Notes: generated by a model not told the origin, from the letters alone. A stretch of 64,000 bases of DNA from Saccharomycopsis phalli (GCA_020342235.1 CP073217.1:620001-684000); one strand, 5' to 3'; counted from the first letter of the stretch, positions 47,383 to 57,595 are shown. A program made the numbers and translations.

Positions 47383-49146
47383 ATGAACTCTTCCGCTATC
47401 GAAGACATCATGGTCCCTGAAGCTGACAAATATGCTCTCTACTACGCGGAAAACGGCAAGCAGTCTCGGAACGTCCAGCGGAATCTCCAGGGAAGCTTTT
47501 TAGAGCTTGTCGACTCCGAAGGTGCTCCATCAAAATTAGCAAATGGAAGCTCAGAGACCTCCACCATGTCTGATTCAGGCTCCATCAGCACCCAGGATGC
47601 CCTCCGGCTCATTTCCCAGGGAATCAAACTCGATCACACCGACGTAAAGGCCCCACAACCGACCCCGGACCAAAACTCGCCAGTGAGCAGCATCAACAGC
47701 TCGAGGCTGTCAAAAGAGGTCAAGAAGACCGAGGTCAAGAAAAAGAAGCGTCTGTCGTTTTTCAAGCGGTTCAGCTGGAGCCTGGAAAAACACCACTCTC
47801 GTGAGGACAATGACCCCCAGGAGAAGTTCCTTCCTAATAACCTCAACAGCTTGTCGAAAAAGAACAGCACGGTGCTAAACCTCCAGCGGGCAAAGAAGGA
47901 GAAGAAACGGCTAAAAAAGGACGCCGAAAAGGCCCAGCGTGACAAGTTGAAAGAGTACTACCTGAACCATCCAGATACAGTTCCAGTGGTTCCTCCAGCA
48001 TTCTTGTTTGATTCCAGCATCAAGCAGGTGGTCCTTGCACCGGTTATGGAGAAGGCTGAAAAGTCTTTTCCCCAGACTATTAAAAGAGCGTCAATCCAGT
48101 CTCCTGTTGCAAAGACGAGACGTCATCCTGACTCGGTGAAGAATTCCGCAGACTTGTCGCGTCTCCCAGTACCTCCTAGAAGTATTAAGCGGTTGTTGCA
48201 GGAATCTATGTCAGCTCAGGGAGGAAAGGGTTATCAGGGACAGACTTATCAAGATAAGAGTTATCAAGGCCAGAATTACCAGGAACAGAATTACCAGGGA
48301 CAGAATTACCAGAACCATAATGATCAAATCCAAACCCCCCAAGCCCAAAACACCCAAACCCAGGATTACCAAGTCCAAAATTACCAATCCCAGGGTTACC
48401 AACTGCTTCAAAACCCATATCACAATCAACTGCTTCAAAACACATACCAGAACCAGCTGGACTACCAGAACCAGCTGGACTACCAGAACCAGCTGGACTA
48501 CCAAAACTACCAACAAGCACAGCACCAACCCTTTGGCTACTCTGCTGACTTGTATACCCTCTCTGAAAAGTCCATGGAAGAGTCGAACCATAGCCGGTTC
48601 CCTTCCAAAAACTCCTGCTTCCTCGATCCTACCCAAGAGCCAATCAGACTCAAAACTCAACCAGTCAACCCAGAACCCAACTACATTTTCACAGGAAGAG
48701 ACCAGGATATCACACACGCAAACTACCCTGTGCTGACAAACTCCACGTCGCTCAACTCCTCTTCCGAGTTCTTTAGCATGTCCTCGGGAGACCGCGTACC
48801 TTATGAGGCAAAAACCCCAATTGAAATTACCAATAGCGACGACCAATTATACCTCAAACACCCACAGACAAACTACGATCATACATTGCCCGCCTTGACA
48901 TCCCCAATTCATCCAGGCCTTGCATCTCCTCCAATTCCCCTTGAAGAGCCCCATGCAAAGTATCCTTCCCCAGTGCCAGTGTCTGGATCCAGATACCTGC
49001 TGTTTGGTGATTCATCAGACTACTCTGGGTTTGCAGCTGGCTCAGGCCATCTTTACAAGAATTTGTTGCGCTATAACTCAGACAAGAGCTTCAACTCCAC
49101 CAGGGTCCGCATCAATCTCGCTGAGAGCGATAGTGACTTTAGTTGA
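47383..49146 (+). CDS. Large low-complexity protein with Q/N/Y-rich repeats, function unknown
   Basis: 587 aa, complete from ATG. The first part (about 110-200) is basic with coiled-coil-like Lys/Glu runs ('KKKKRLSFFKRFSWSLEK', 'RAKKEKKRLKKDAEKAQRDKL'). The middle (about 280-385) is a Gln/Asn/Tyr-rich repeat: N-Y-Q-x-Q units from a 15-bp repeat (48222-48330) and three copies of an 18-bp unit (about 48453-48506) reading N-Q-S-D-Y-Q once CTG is read as Ser. The C-terminal part is Ser/Pro-rich. I recognise no domain. The composition suggests a disordered, prion-like scaffold or signalling protein, which is inference. Confidence 0.75.
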   Translation: MNSSAIEDIMVPEADKYALYYAENGKQSRNVQRNLQGSFLELVDSEGAPSKLANGSSETSTMSDSGSISTQDALRLISQGIKLDHTDVKAPQPTPDQNSPVSSINSSRLSKEVKKTEVKKKKRLSFFKRFSWSLEKHHSREDNDPQEKFLPNNLNSLSKKNSTVLNLQRAKKEKKRLKKDAEKAQRDKLKEYYLNHPDTVPVVPPAFLFDSSIKQVVLAPVMEKAEKSFPQTIKRASIQSPVAKTRRHPDSVKNSADLSRLPVPPRSIKRLLQESMSAQGGKGYQGQTYQDKSYQGQNYQEQNYQGQNYQNHNDQIQTPQAQNTQTQDYQVQNYQSQGYQLLQNPYHNQLLQNTYQNQLDYQNQLDYQNQLDYQNYQQAQHQPFGYSADLYTLSEKSMEESNHSRFPSKNSCFLDPTQEPIRLKTQPVNPEPNYIFTGRDQDITHANYPVLTNSTSLNSSSEFFSMSSGDRVPYEAKTPIEITNSDDQLYLKHPQTNYDHTLPALTSPIHPGLASPPIPLEEPHAKYPSPVPVSGSRYLLFGDSSDYSGFAAGSGHLYKNLLRYNSDKSFNSTRVRINLAESDSDFS

Positions 49147-50325
49147 TGACGACATGATGTATATGATTTAGCAGGATGTGGGTGATTAGGCAAGTACTAA
49201 GTAAGGAATAAAAGTGCTGTGTGCACATTGGAAAGTTTTGAAAGTTGGATGGAATGGTCATGAAAGTTGGTTGGAATGGTCATGAAAGTTGGTTGGAATG
49301 GTTATGGAAATTGGCTGGAACTAGTCATTGGAAATCATCTAATCATTGGTTGGTATGGCATATCCTCAGTACTCATTTTGAAGTTGTATTTTATAATTTG
49401 TCATGAAAAGAGAAAATTAGTCATTTTACGAAATATCTCTAGTGACATGTGTTTTATATTTTTTTATAGTTTTCCAATATCAACGGCATCAAATTTGTAG
49501 AGGCTCGTGCATATTCTTGTCCTGCGCTGCAGATACGCATTGACCGGGTAACACTAGCATATAAGAAAATTTTTACCAAATTAAACCCAACTTCAAAAAC
49601 TATGCTGCCTATTCACTGTGATATTTTTATTAATGAATAATCAGAGGGGAAAAGGTAGCTAGAGAAATTGTAGGCGCGACTCATACCGAAGTCAGCTTCC
49701 AAATAGCTAAATTCGGGACTGCGTGCCTAGGACATTGTACTAAAGTATTGAATTGTGAACCATGATACATGTAGAGGATTGGCTGAAGTTGCAATTGATT
49801 GTAAAGTGCTTGATTTATTGTAAAAGGATGTATTAGGATGCAATGGTGGTTTTTGCCATGTTATAACTTTTTGTACAGTTGAATTGACTTGGTTCCTCTT
49901 GAGTAGTATTGACCAAGTATGCTACAAGTAGGTTGTATTGATTGAGTAAACCATGAATTAATGAAATGTTCATGATCATAATGAATATTCAATGTGTGCC
50001 CTGGCATCGTTTGAGTGCTTTTTCATTAACCTCGTTGAATAGCTAAAGACTGGCTCGATATTTTTCTACTCACTACTTTACTACTCGATATTAAACCAAC
50101 TCTAACATCCAATGCCACGGAAATTTTGAGTGCTACTTGGAAACCAAAATCTACTGTAAATACCCATTTTGGACAAAAATCGATTCACCACTGAGGAATA
50201 ACTGGACAAATGGTAATGATACATCTGGCTTGATTCATAGTACATTATCTAATCTTGAATGTCATTATTTACTCTCGATTATATTTACTGGCAAATTTCA
50301 CTCAGCACACTTGAATACATGACTC
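49147..50325. other. Intergenic region with orphan Reb1-type site at 49545
   Basis: Starts with a 19-bp direct repeat 'ggaatggtcatgaaagttgg' (about 49250-49310) 3' of the Q-rich gene. CGGGTAA occurs at 49545-49551 with 'atataagaaa' just after, but no protein frame follows on either strand for 800 bp; a non-coding RNA promoter is possible. Otherwise AT-rich with no gene seen. Confidence 0.35.
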
Positions 50326-50329
50326 GACC

Positions 50330-50398
50330 ATGGCAAGACTTTACACGTTTATTGCCTTTACACGTTTATTGCCTTACGCGTTTATTGCCTCTGCACGA
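50330..50398. repeat. 17-bp repeat (tttacacgtttattgcc) abutting the RPN8 stop
   Basis: Three to four imperfect copies end at the RPN8 stop codon. Confidence 0.75.
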
Positions 50399-51418
50399 TT
50401 ATTTTGCCTCAACCTCAATGGCAGTATCCTGGACCTTTTCCTTTTCGTCAGCGTCGACGGCCTTCAAGACGCGGTTCTTGTTTTCTATCTTGTTCTCAAT
50501 CAAGTCGTTGAACGAGATGATTGCATTGATGAGCGAGCTAATGTAAATGGACATCAAGTTGTCGTTTGTCTTGATCTGAAGAGCCTTGTTCAAGTCGGAA
50601 AACTCTGTGATTTGCAAATTGCCCTCTGGGTCACGGAGCTCATACTTGTTGTTCAGGAAGAGGGACTCGAGATCGGCGGTGTTGATCAAGTTTGGCAAGA
50701 GGTTGAATACGTTCTGCAACTTGCCGAGAATGAGGTGGTTTACAGGCAACTGCTCGGCCAAGACCTTGTTCAAGTATCCAATGATGTTCTTTAGCCGGTC
50801 GTTCAAACCGCGCAAGCTCTTCAACTGGTTGGCGATCTTGACACTCAACAAGCCCTGGGCCTGGTCGCGGATATCTCTGAGCAAATGCTCGACCCCGATT
50901 TCCTCAGGCTCCTCCGCTTCGATGGTGCTTGGCACGTGGACAAAGGTCTTTTCTGTCTCGGTGCCATCCTTTTTGATCTCCTGAATGGACAAGTATGCAT
51001 CAGTAGGCAAGCCGATGGACTTGTCGTCATGATTGACGTTGATGACAAGCAAGACCGGGTCCTGGTGATACTTCTTGAAGAGCTCGTTGATGTTCAAGTC
51101 GTTGGCCTTCAACTTTGGTCCCGAGTGGTACCAGCCAATGACCTTCTCACGGGCATTGATCTTGCGGAACATCTCGCTCATGGTGTCAACGTAATTGTGG
51201 TCGAGGAAAAACACATTGGGGTTCTTGTCATCCTCCTCAAACGGCACCGCAAACGAGTTGGTGACCCGTACGGTGCCCTTGGTGTTTTCGCCGAGGATGA
51301 TGCCGACGCACCGCCGCTTTGTGTCCTTGACTGTCCGGTTGTAATGGTCAACAACCGACAAAAGCACGAGCGGCGCCACCAGCACCGTAGTGTGTATCTC
51401 AGAAACCGTGTTAGCCAT
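50399..51418 (-). CDS. RPN8: RPN8, 26S proteasome lid subunit
   Basis: 339 aa (yeast 338). The MPN- domain partner of the deubiquitinase Rpn11. '[14 protein letters not shown]', '[29 protein letters not shown]', '[12 protein letters not shown]', '[27 protein letters not shown]' and '[24 protein letters not shown]' are near-identical to yeast. As expected for MPN-, the JAMM zinc ligands are absent. The C-terminal helices ('[12 protein letters not shown]', '[15 protein letters not shown]', '[28 protein letters not shown]') are complete. CTG codon 13 aligns with Thr in yeast. A PACE-like site sits just upstream. Confidence 0.97.
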   Translation of the reverse strand: MANTVSEIHTTVLVAPLVLLSVVDHYNRTVKDTKRRCVGIILGENTKGTVRVTNSFAVPFEEDDKNPNVFFLDHNYVDTMSEMFRKINAREKVIGWYHSGPKLKANDLNINELFKKYHQDPVLLVINVNHDDKSIGLPTDAYLSIQEIKKDGTETEKTFVHVPSTIEAEEPEEIGVEHLLRDIRDQAQGLLSVKIANQLKSLRGLNDRLKNIIGYLNKVLAEQLPVNHLILGKLQNVFNLLPNLINTADLESLFLNNKYELRDPEGNLQITEFSDLNKALQIKTNDNLMSIYISSLINAIISFNDLIENKIENKNRVLKAVDADEKEKVQDTAIEVEAK

Positions 51419-51433
51419 GATGAAGCAAATGTC

Positions 51434-51464
51434 TTGCCACCTCTATATGCACGAGGCCGGGTAA
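51434..51464. promoter_or_regulatory. RPN8/GPN2 divergent promoter: PACE-like element and Reb1-type site
   Basis: The minus strand reads GGTGGCAAG (51434-51442 on plus: CTTGCCACC reversed), matching 8 of 9 bases of the Rpn4/PACE element GGTGGCAAA, about 15 bp upstream of the RPN8 ATG. CGGGTAA follows at 51458-51464. The start codons are 92 bp apart. Rpn4-type control of proteasome genes is known in yeasts; its action here is inference. Confidence 0.55.
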
Positions 51465-51510
51465 CGCTACGCCTGGATTTTTTTCAAAGGTCCAATGTGG
51501 TGGTTCTGGC

Positions 51511-52626
51511 ATGCCAGTGTTTGGACAGGTGGTGATTGGGCCGCCTGGGAGCGGGAAATCGACGTATTGTCATGGATTGCAGCAGTTCTGCAACAGCATT
51601 GGTCGGCACAGCCTTGTGGTGAACTTGGACTTGGCCAACGACCGGCTCCGGTACGAGTGTGCCCTCGACCTCAGAGACTACATTACCCTCGAGGAAGTGA
51701 TGGAGGAGAGCTCCTTGGGGCCGAATGGCGGGCTTATTCGGGCATTTGAGGAGCTTGTCGGCGACGACAGCGGGTTGTTGGACAGCATTGTCGCGGAAAT
51801 CGTGCATTTAGCCCGTAAGTCCAAGGCGTACTTGATCTTTGATACCCCCGGCCAGTCGGAGTTGTTCACCAGCAACTTTTCGTTCCCCAAGTTGTTTGGC
51901 CAGATGGCAAAGCACTTGGACTTGCGTTTGTGCTGCGTCAACTTGGTCGACTGTATATATCTCACCCTGCCAAGCTCCTACATCCTGGTGCTCTTGACGT
52001 GTCTCCGGTCAATGCTCTTGCTCAACATGCCGCACGTCAACGTGCTCTCGAAGATCGACTTGATCTCGGGGTACGACGCGTTGCCGTTTGACTTGAAGTA
52101 CTACACCGACGTCGATAACCTTCAGGCGTTGTTGCCGCATCTCCAGCAGGAGATGGCCAGCTCCAGGAACCGTTTGGGCGTGCGGAACTTGGTCAAGATC
52201 ACCGAGAATATCGTCGAACTCATTGACGACTATAAGCTCGTCGACTTTGAGGTACTTGCCGTCGAGGATACTCGGTCAATGATCCACTTGTTGCGGCGCT
52301 GTGACAAGTGCAATGGGTACGCGTTTGGTGAGACGGAAATCGGCGGCGACAGCACGTGGATCAGTGCGTCGCGTGCGCTGAAAAGTTTGGAGTTGAGCGA
52401 TTTATGGGGCGAGGAGATTGACATCCAGGAGCGGTGGGTCGACCAGAAGCAGGAGTACGATGTGGTGGTGCAGGAGGAGCAGAAAAAGGCGATGGAGGTG
52501 ATTAAGAAGCAGGAGCAGGAGATGAAAAATGCAAGGGAGGATATTGAGTATGAGGATGAGTATGAGCGTGATTTGGCCAACTGGAATGCGGAACGAGGTT
52601 TGCCAGGGGGCAATGCCACGAGGTAG
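51511..52626 (+). CDS. GPN2: GPN2, GPN-loop GTPase
   Basis: 371 aa (yeast 347). Helps assemble and import RNA polymerases II and III. G1 loop 'IGPPGSGKST' (9-18), 'ITLEEVMEESSLGPNGGL' with the Gly-Pro-Asn insertion (70-72), G3 'FDTPGQSELF', G4 'LSKIDL'. CTG codons 153 (51967) and 159 (51985) align with Ser in yeast 'MTSPSQYISILL', strong evidence for CUG = Ser. Odd: residue 41 is Leu (TTG) in 'NLDLAND', where the family has 'N(L/M)DPAND'. The C-terminal charged coiled coil is longer than in yeast. A 19-bp minisatellite starts a few bases after the stop. Confidence 0.96.
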   Translation: MPVFGQVVIGPPGSGKSTYCHGLQQFCNSIGRHSLVVNLDLANDRLRYECALDLRDYITLEEVMEESSLGPNGGLIRAFEELVGDDSGLLDSIVAEIVHLARKSKAYLIFDTPGQSELFTSNFSFPKLFGQMAKHLDLRLCCVNLVDCIYLTLPSSYILVLLTCLRSMLLLNMPHVNVLSKIDLISGYDALPFDLKYYTDVDNLQALLPHLQQEMASSRNRLGVRNLVKITENIVELIDDYKLVDFEVLAVEDTRSMIHLLRRCDKCNGYAFGETEIGGDSTWISASRALKSLELSDLWGEEIDIQERWVDQKQEYDVVVQEEQKKAMEVIKKQEQEMKNAREDIEYEDEYERDLANWNAERGLPGGNATR

Positions 52627-52800
52627 TGCCAATTGGATGGTAATATAGCAATTGGATGGCAAGATAGGAATATAGCAATTGGATGGCAATATAGCAATTG
52701 GATGGCAATATAGCAATTGGATAGCAAGATAGCAATTGGATGGCAATATAGCATTATAGCAATTGGATGGCAATTGGATATAGCAATTGAATGACACAAG
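52627..52800. repeat. Minisatellite, 19-bp unit (attggatggcaatatagca), about 9 imperfect copies
   Basis: Begins within 10 bp of the GPN2 stop, mixing 16-, 19- and 26-bp variants. Confidence 0.88.
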
Positions 52801-53425
52801 GTTATTGGTTTACTGGTATAATTGGTATAATTGGAGTAATATTTCAGGGTAGTAATTAGAGCAATATTCCTGGATGCCATATTCCTGGGTAGCTGTAGTA
52901 TAGCAACTAGGATACGAGTTGGTAAAATAGCTAAAATACATTCGCTAGACAATTCAGAGAAAAGTCAAACTATATATACGTGAAAATGAATGAAATAACC
53001 CATCGTCAAAGAACAAAGACCTATTGGAATTACTTATTATCTTCAAACTGGTTATTTCGGAAAAAGTTAAAGCACAATGGGTAAAACGAAGAAGCACAAT
53101 TGCCAAAGACAAGCACAGTTAATAAGACTACATAATTACCGGAAAAAAGTGGAAATGGTGCGTAGCCAAGAAGTATGTGAAAATTAACGGATTAATGTAG
53201 CTTCAGAAAAAGAAATTTAACCTTTTATTACAGTAGCCGTATTCCTGGGTAACAATTGGTAACAACTGGAGCAACATTTCAGGGTAGGAATATTCCTGGA
53301 TGTCGTATTCCAGCATGTCATATTCCTGGATGCCATTTTCCAATCTACCATGACAAATTGAATCAATACCAAACGCCATATCACCCAACTACATCTCTTC
53401 TCCCACAACTTATACTCCGCTGCAT
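52801..53425. other. AT-rich intergenic DNA
   Basis: Short direct repeats of 'attcctgg(g/a)t' and 'aacaattggtaac'. No gene seen. Confidence 0.4.
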
Positions 53426-53429
53426 TACA

Positions 53430-53690
53430 TAATAATAATAATATTTATTAAAGGCTATAGCTATACTAGGCTCCCAGAGATATATACATTGCCGTCTACG
53501 ACTAAGGACGGCCATGTAGTCGTCGAAAGAAAACTCCGCAACAGAGATATAAACTTTCGACTAGAGCTTGTAAATATACAAGGCAATGAGCATTAAAGGG
53601 ACAATGAGCTTTCACCTAGATCTTTAGAGGTGACCTGAGCCACCCCTCCCCAGGGTACTAGCACAATAGCCCTCCTAACATGCTGTTATT
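53430..53690 (-). mobile_element. Repeat family A (LINE-type) 3' end, copy 3
   Basis: Minus-strand copy with an ATT tail at about 53430-53442, closely matching 31.11-31.38 kb. It directly abuts a family B copy. 5'-truncated, no coding capacity. Confidence 0.6.
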
Positions 53691-53691
53691 A

Positions 53692-54000
53692 TAATAACAA
53701 TATTTATTTTTGTATTTAGCTATATATTGTCTCCAGTATTACGGTTATTTGACAAATATGTTTCCACTCAGGAAAATCAGGCACCATGCTGTTGGAAACC
53801 CTTGTCAACCCTCATTTGGTTGCTTGGGATAAAAAACTTCAATGGGAACAGTCATATTGTTGGTACTTAGTGCTTGTATTGATTGTGTAAGAAGCCTGGT
53901 CACCCTTGTTGTCAAATGTGACCGCTGAATCTCATCATGTGGAGGAATCATATTCCAACTCGTTCTGGTAGAACTCAATGAGTTTAACATGCTGTTACTT
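53692..54000 (-). mobile_element. Repeat family B 3' end, copy
   Basis: Minus-strand copy: tail 'ataataacaatattta' at about 53692-53710, then the shared 3' segment and a decayed frame ending in Y-P-K-Q-P-N-E-G. Similar to 31.5-31.82 kb. From 54000 to 54276 no gene is seen except the 3' flank of the next gene. Confidence 0.55.
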
Positions 54001-54276
54001 GGTGATTTAGTAGCTATTTTCCTCACTATTTATACTCCTTCCGGAGTAAGGCTAAATTCTCAGTTAGGAGTTATCTCAAGTCCCTTTTGGAACTCTTCCT
54101 GCCTTATACTTGCTATACCTTATACACAGTTGTGTTGGTCTTGCTTCGTCACTGCATTACATTGTTCCATCAAACACTCCATGGCTCGCTACAACGCCTT
54201 GCCATGGCTCAGTTCTAATAGTCGCTCCATATACCTGCCACCTACTTTAATACCGTATTTACTCATTCCGAATTAT

Positions 54277-56763
54277 CTACTTACCATACATCAACTCGTA
54301 AAGTGCCAAGAGCTTCCGGCACTGGTATACCAACGACTTCACCTCTGGCTTGTACCAGGCAAAGTGCTGGCTGACTAACTGCTCCATTTCATCAGAACTG
54401 CCACAGTCCATTGTAACCAAGGTGATCTTGTCGCCATCATGCTTGATTGTCACATCGCTCACGTCCAAGAGAGCCACGATTCGCAAAAACTTGTCCCTAT
54501 AAACTTGCTTCACCCTGCCATTGTCCAACTGTGCTGCTACAAGACCAGCCATGGTTTTGTCCGAGACGTTCAAGAGGCACATGATATCATCTGGCACTGG
54601 GTGTTTGCTGTTCAAGTACACATGTAGTCTCTTGGGAAGCTCGTTGGAAATCACCACCGACTGGTACTTTGCAATGGAGATGATTGAGCAGGCGGTGATT
54701 ACGGACTCGAGGCTATGGGCTATGGTCTGGAGCAACGGCTGGAAGCTGCTGAAGGAGGACGGCACGTCGGCTGGGTTGTTCAAGTAGTCTAGAAGCATGG
54801 TCCTGGTGTCATGACGGCAGTAGTCCAACAGCGGCTCGATAAAGTACTTTAGGCTGCTGTACTTTGCAATCTGGATGGACTCAACAAACTCCATCAAGTC
54901 GGCCCAGAGATTGTACACCTCAGAGATGAAGTGGAGCAACGACTTGCAGTCTCCATGGACGTTGATGTCGTGCAGATTCAAGTAGGCGAGGAGGGACTTG
55001 ATGCGGGAGTTGCCAATGGCGTAGTTGTTGTTGAGGGACACCAAGAAGTAGCGAAAGTATGCCAGCAAGGTTAGCCGTTTGCGGACGTAGTAGTTTATGA
55101 GGAGGCCCTTGACGTTGAGGAAGAAGTCCTGGTTGGAGTCGTGCCGCTGGCAGCTGATTTCCAAGCAGCGGATGAGTACGCAGAAGTTGCGGAAGATGGA
55201 TTTCATGTTGACCACGGGAAGTTCTGCGGCAAACATGCGCTTCATTTCGTCGGCCCGTGCCTCGAACGAGGGAAGAGATGTTGCGGCTCGAAATTCGCGG
55301 GACACGCAATGTTGTGGCGACAGCGAGCGGCCGGACTTTAGCTGTCTGGGAATGCCATGATGGTTTTCCCAAGCCCGGTCGAATTGGGTGCCAAACAAGG
55401 TGACTGCGTAGCGGTTCCAGTCGAGGATTGGGGCCGTTGACGGGGCGCGTTCCTGACGGAGGGATTTGTGGTAGACTTCCATCAAGGCAAGAAGCCTGTC
55501 CTTGTGAGATACGAAGGAGAACCAGCGGTCGTCGGGAAAGACCGATGCCAACTTGAGCCGGTTTTTGATGGCGATGAAGTTGACGACCAAGCGGTAGATG
55601 TCCCTGTCCTTCCAAGCGACGTACTTTTGGTGGAGCGGGTTGTTGTCGAACGCCGGCAAGTCGTCTGAGTAGTCTGGGTCGTGGGCCTTGATGAACTGCA
55701 TGAAGTTGACCTCGGTCTTGAGCACGTTTTTCGTGCGAAGAAGCACCAAGATGAGCCGGTTGAGATGCTCACAGTAGAAGAGCTCAAACACCGCGACGTA
55801 GGCCTTCCAGATGCGGTTGAACCGCAACCGGGTACTGGAAAGCGGTGCGGAAACGTCGGGCGACACTAGAAGGCTGTGGAAGCTGCGGGCGACGGCAGAG
55901 GCGGCACGGAGCAACTTGGCGATCAAGAACTTGAAGAAGCCGTCGTCGCTGTAGATGCCAAAGAACTCGTGCTGCTGCGGGTCAATATTGCAGCGGGCCA
56001 TGAGCTGAAGATAGTCATACTGTTCATCCGACTGGAGGAACACCTCATGGCCAATGAACATGCGCGACGCGGGATCGGAGGTGACAATGTGGCTGTCAAA
56101 CAAGAGGATGTACGCATAATACAAGATGCGGCCAGGGCTCTTGCCGATTGCTGCCAAGTTGTGGGGCACCTGCAACTCAAGCACCTCGCCGATGCGGCAA
56201 AAGTGTGCCAAGAGGGCCCGGTCGCTGGAGATGTTGTCCAAGGACACCAACAGTGCGTCGGACTGCTGGAGAAGCCGCCTAAACACCTTGGAGCCAAGGA
56301 TATTTCTCGCGAGCCTCCGGACCAACCAGCCTTTGACCCAGCCGCTGATCCGCGGCAAGCTTGCCTCCAGCTCCTCGCGCACACACGTAATCTCCGCATA
56401 GTTCACGGGGGTGTCGAGCCACAGGTAGCTGCTGACAAAGTTGCGCGAAAACTCCCGCTTCTTTTCAATGGCAGCCACGCGAATCTCGGTCGCACGTGTG
56501 AGCCGCGCGGCGATCTGCCGCCTGATCTTCTCGGTTTTGTCTGCCTGCTGGCGCTCGTGCAGCTTCTGCGCCTCGCTGACAGCTAAGGATCGCTGCTGCA
56601 ACTTGCTGAGCCGCTGGTTCTGAAGCGAGTCGCGCCGCCGGATATGCTGCGAAGCATCAACGGCAGCCGCTCGTCCAACGGGAGTGAGCCTCTCCAATAT
56701 TCTCCGAGGCGGAGAAAGCGGAAGCGGCTTTTCGTCCAGGTCTTCAACCTCAACGTTTGACAT
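54277..56763 (-). CDS. Large alpha-helical protein, possibly TCP11/SOK1-like
   Basis: 828 aa from the ATG at 56763; an upstream in-frame ATG at 56919 would run through the divergent promoter and overlap the MRS3/4 start, so I reject it. The N-terminal region (about 40-110) is a basic coiled coil ('RRRDSLQNQRLSKLQQRSLAVSEAQKL', 'KIRRQIAARLTRATEIRVAAIEKK'), as in TCP11 proteins; the rest is a helical body ('ISGWVKGWLVRRL', 'DIYRLVVNFIAIKNRLKLA', 'LTLLAYFRYFL'). The SOK1/TCP11 link is tentative. SOK1 was found as a suppressor of PKA loss. The last codons hold GGTAAGTAG, a donor-like sequence, but no CTAAC acceptor follows. Confidence 0.55.
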   Translation of the reverse strand: MSNVEVEDLDEKPLPLSPPRRILERLTPVGRAAAVDASQHIRRRDSLQNQRLSKLQQRSLAVSEAQKLHERQQADKTEKIRRQIAARLTRATEIRVAAIEKKREFSRNFVSSYLWLDTPVNYAEITCVREELEASLPRISGWVKGWLVRRLARNILGSKVFRRLLQQSDALLVSLDNISSDRALLAHFCRIGEVLELQVPHNLAAIGKSPGRILYYAYILLFDSHIVTSDPASRMFIGHEVFLQSDEQYDYLQLMARCNIDPQQHEFFGIYSDDGFFKFLIAKLLRAASAVARSFHSLLVSPDVSAPLSSTRLRFNRIWKAYVAVFELFYCEHLNRLILVLLRTKNVLKTEVNFMQFIKAHDPDYSDDLPAFDNNPLHQKYVAWKDRDIYRLVVNFIAIKNRLKLASVFPDDRWFSFVSHKDRLLALMEVYHKSLRQERAPSTAPILDWNRYAVTLFGTQFDRAWENHHGIPRQLKSGRSLSPQHCVSREFRAATSLPSFEARADEMKRMFAAELPVVNMKSIFRNFCVLIRCLEISCQRHDSNQDFFLNVKGLLINYYVRKRLTLLAYFRYFLVSLNNNYAIGNSRIKSLLAYLNLHDINVHGDCKSLLHFISEVYNLWADLMEFVESIQIAKYSSLKYFIEPLLDYCRHDTRTMLLDYLNNPADVPSSFSSFQPLLQTIAHSLESVITACSIISIAKYQSVVISNELPKRLHVYLNSKHPVPDDIMCLLNVSDKTMAGLVAAQLDNGRVKQVYRDKFLRIVALLDVSDVTIKHDGDKITLVTMDCGSSDEMEQLVSQHFAWYKPEVKSLVYQCRKLLALYELMYGK

Positions 56764-56819
56764 GCAGAATCCCAAGGAGTGATGGCCTCTATTGGCGGGG
56801 GGGAACAGACCCCCCTCAT

Positions 56820-56826
56820 TTACCCG
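56820..56826. promoter_or_regulatory. Reb1-type TTACCCG site, TCP11-like/MRS3-4 divergent promoter
   Basis: TTACCCG lies 56 bp from the minus ATG (56763) and 82 bp from the plus ATG (56909). Confidence 0.45.
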
Positions 56827-56908
56827 GCCACACCGTGGGGAGGCAGGGCGGGGCTGCAAACGGACTAGTGAAAATTGCAACCGGCAAGCCAAATTGCTAT
56901 ACTTACCC

Positions 56909-57563
56909 ATGTCGGACATTGACTACGAGTCCTTGCCTGACAGCATCCCGTTTTCAAACCACTTGCTTGCGGGCGCCGCAGCAGGTATCCTTGAGCACAG
57001 TCTCATGTATCCGGTCGACAGCATCAAAACCCGCATCCAGACCAGCAGCGGGGCAGTCAGCCTGTCGTTGATGCTGTCCATCAAACGCATCTCGTCGACC
57101 GAGGGCTTGCGCTCGCTCTGGAAAGGAATCTCGGCCGTCATTCTCGGCGCAGGACCGGCGCACGCCGTCTATTTTGGCGTCTACGAGCACTTCAAGTCCA
57201 GCTTGATCGATACCCACGTCGCCGCTTACTCGCTGTTTGACTGGCTGTACTACGGGAAAATCGCATTTGCCGGTGCCGCAGCAACCATGGCCTCAGAGGC
57301 CCTCATGAACCCATTCGACACCGTCAAACAGCGGATGCAGGTCAATTCGTCCCTCAAGGCCTCCAAGGCCTTTGAACAAAACTACTCCACCATTGCAAAG
57401 ACAATCAACCACATTTACTCAAAGGAAGGCATCCGCGCATTCTACTACTCCTACCCAACCACCCTCATAATGTCCGTGCCGTTCCACAGCACAAACTTCC
57501 TCGTGTACGAATGGTCAACTTCCACCCTCAACCCCCAGGGCTCATACAACCCGCTTGTCCACT

Positions 57564-57595
<32 letters not shown>

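Noticed and set aside
54262-54285. GTAAGT at the very end of the TCP11-like ORF as a donor for a 3' exon
   Set aside because: No matching CTAAC/AG acceptor downstream on the minus strand.
55876-56586. 236-codon plus-strand ORF opposite the TCP11-like gene
   Set aside because: Antisense shadow; the minus strand has consistent helical-protein content.
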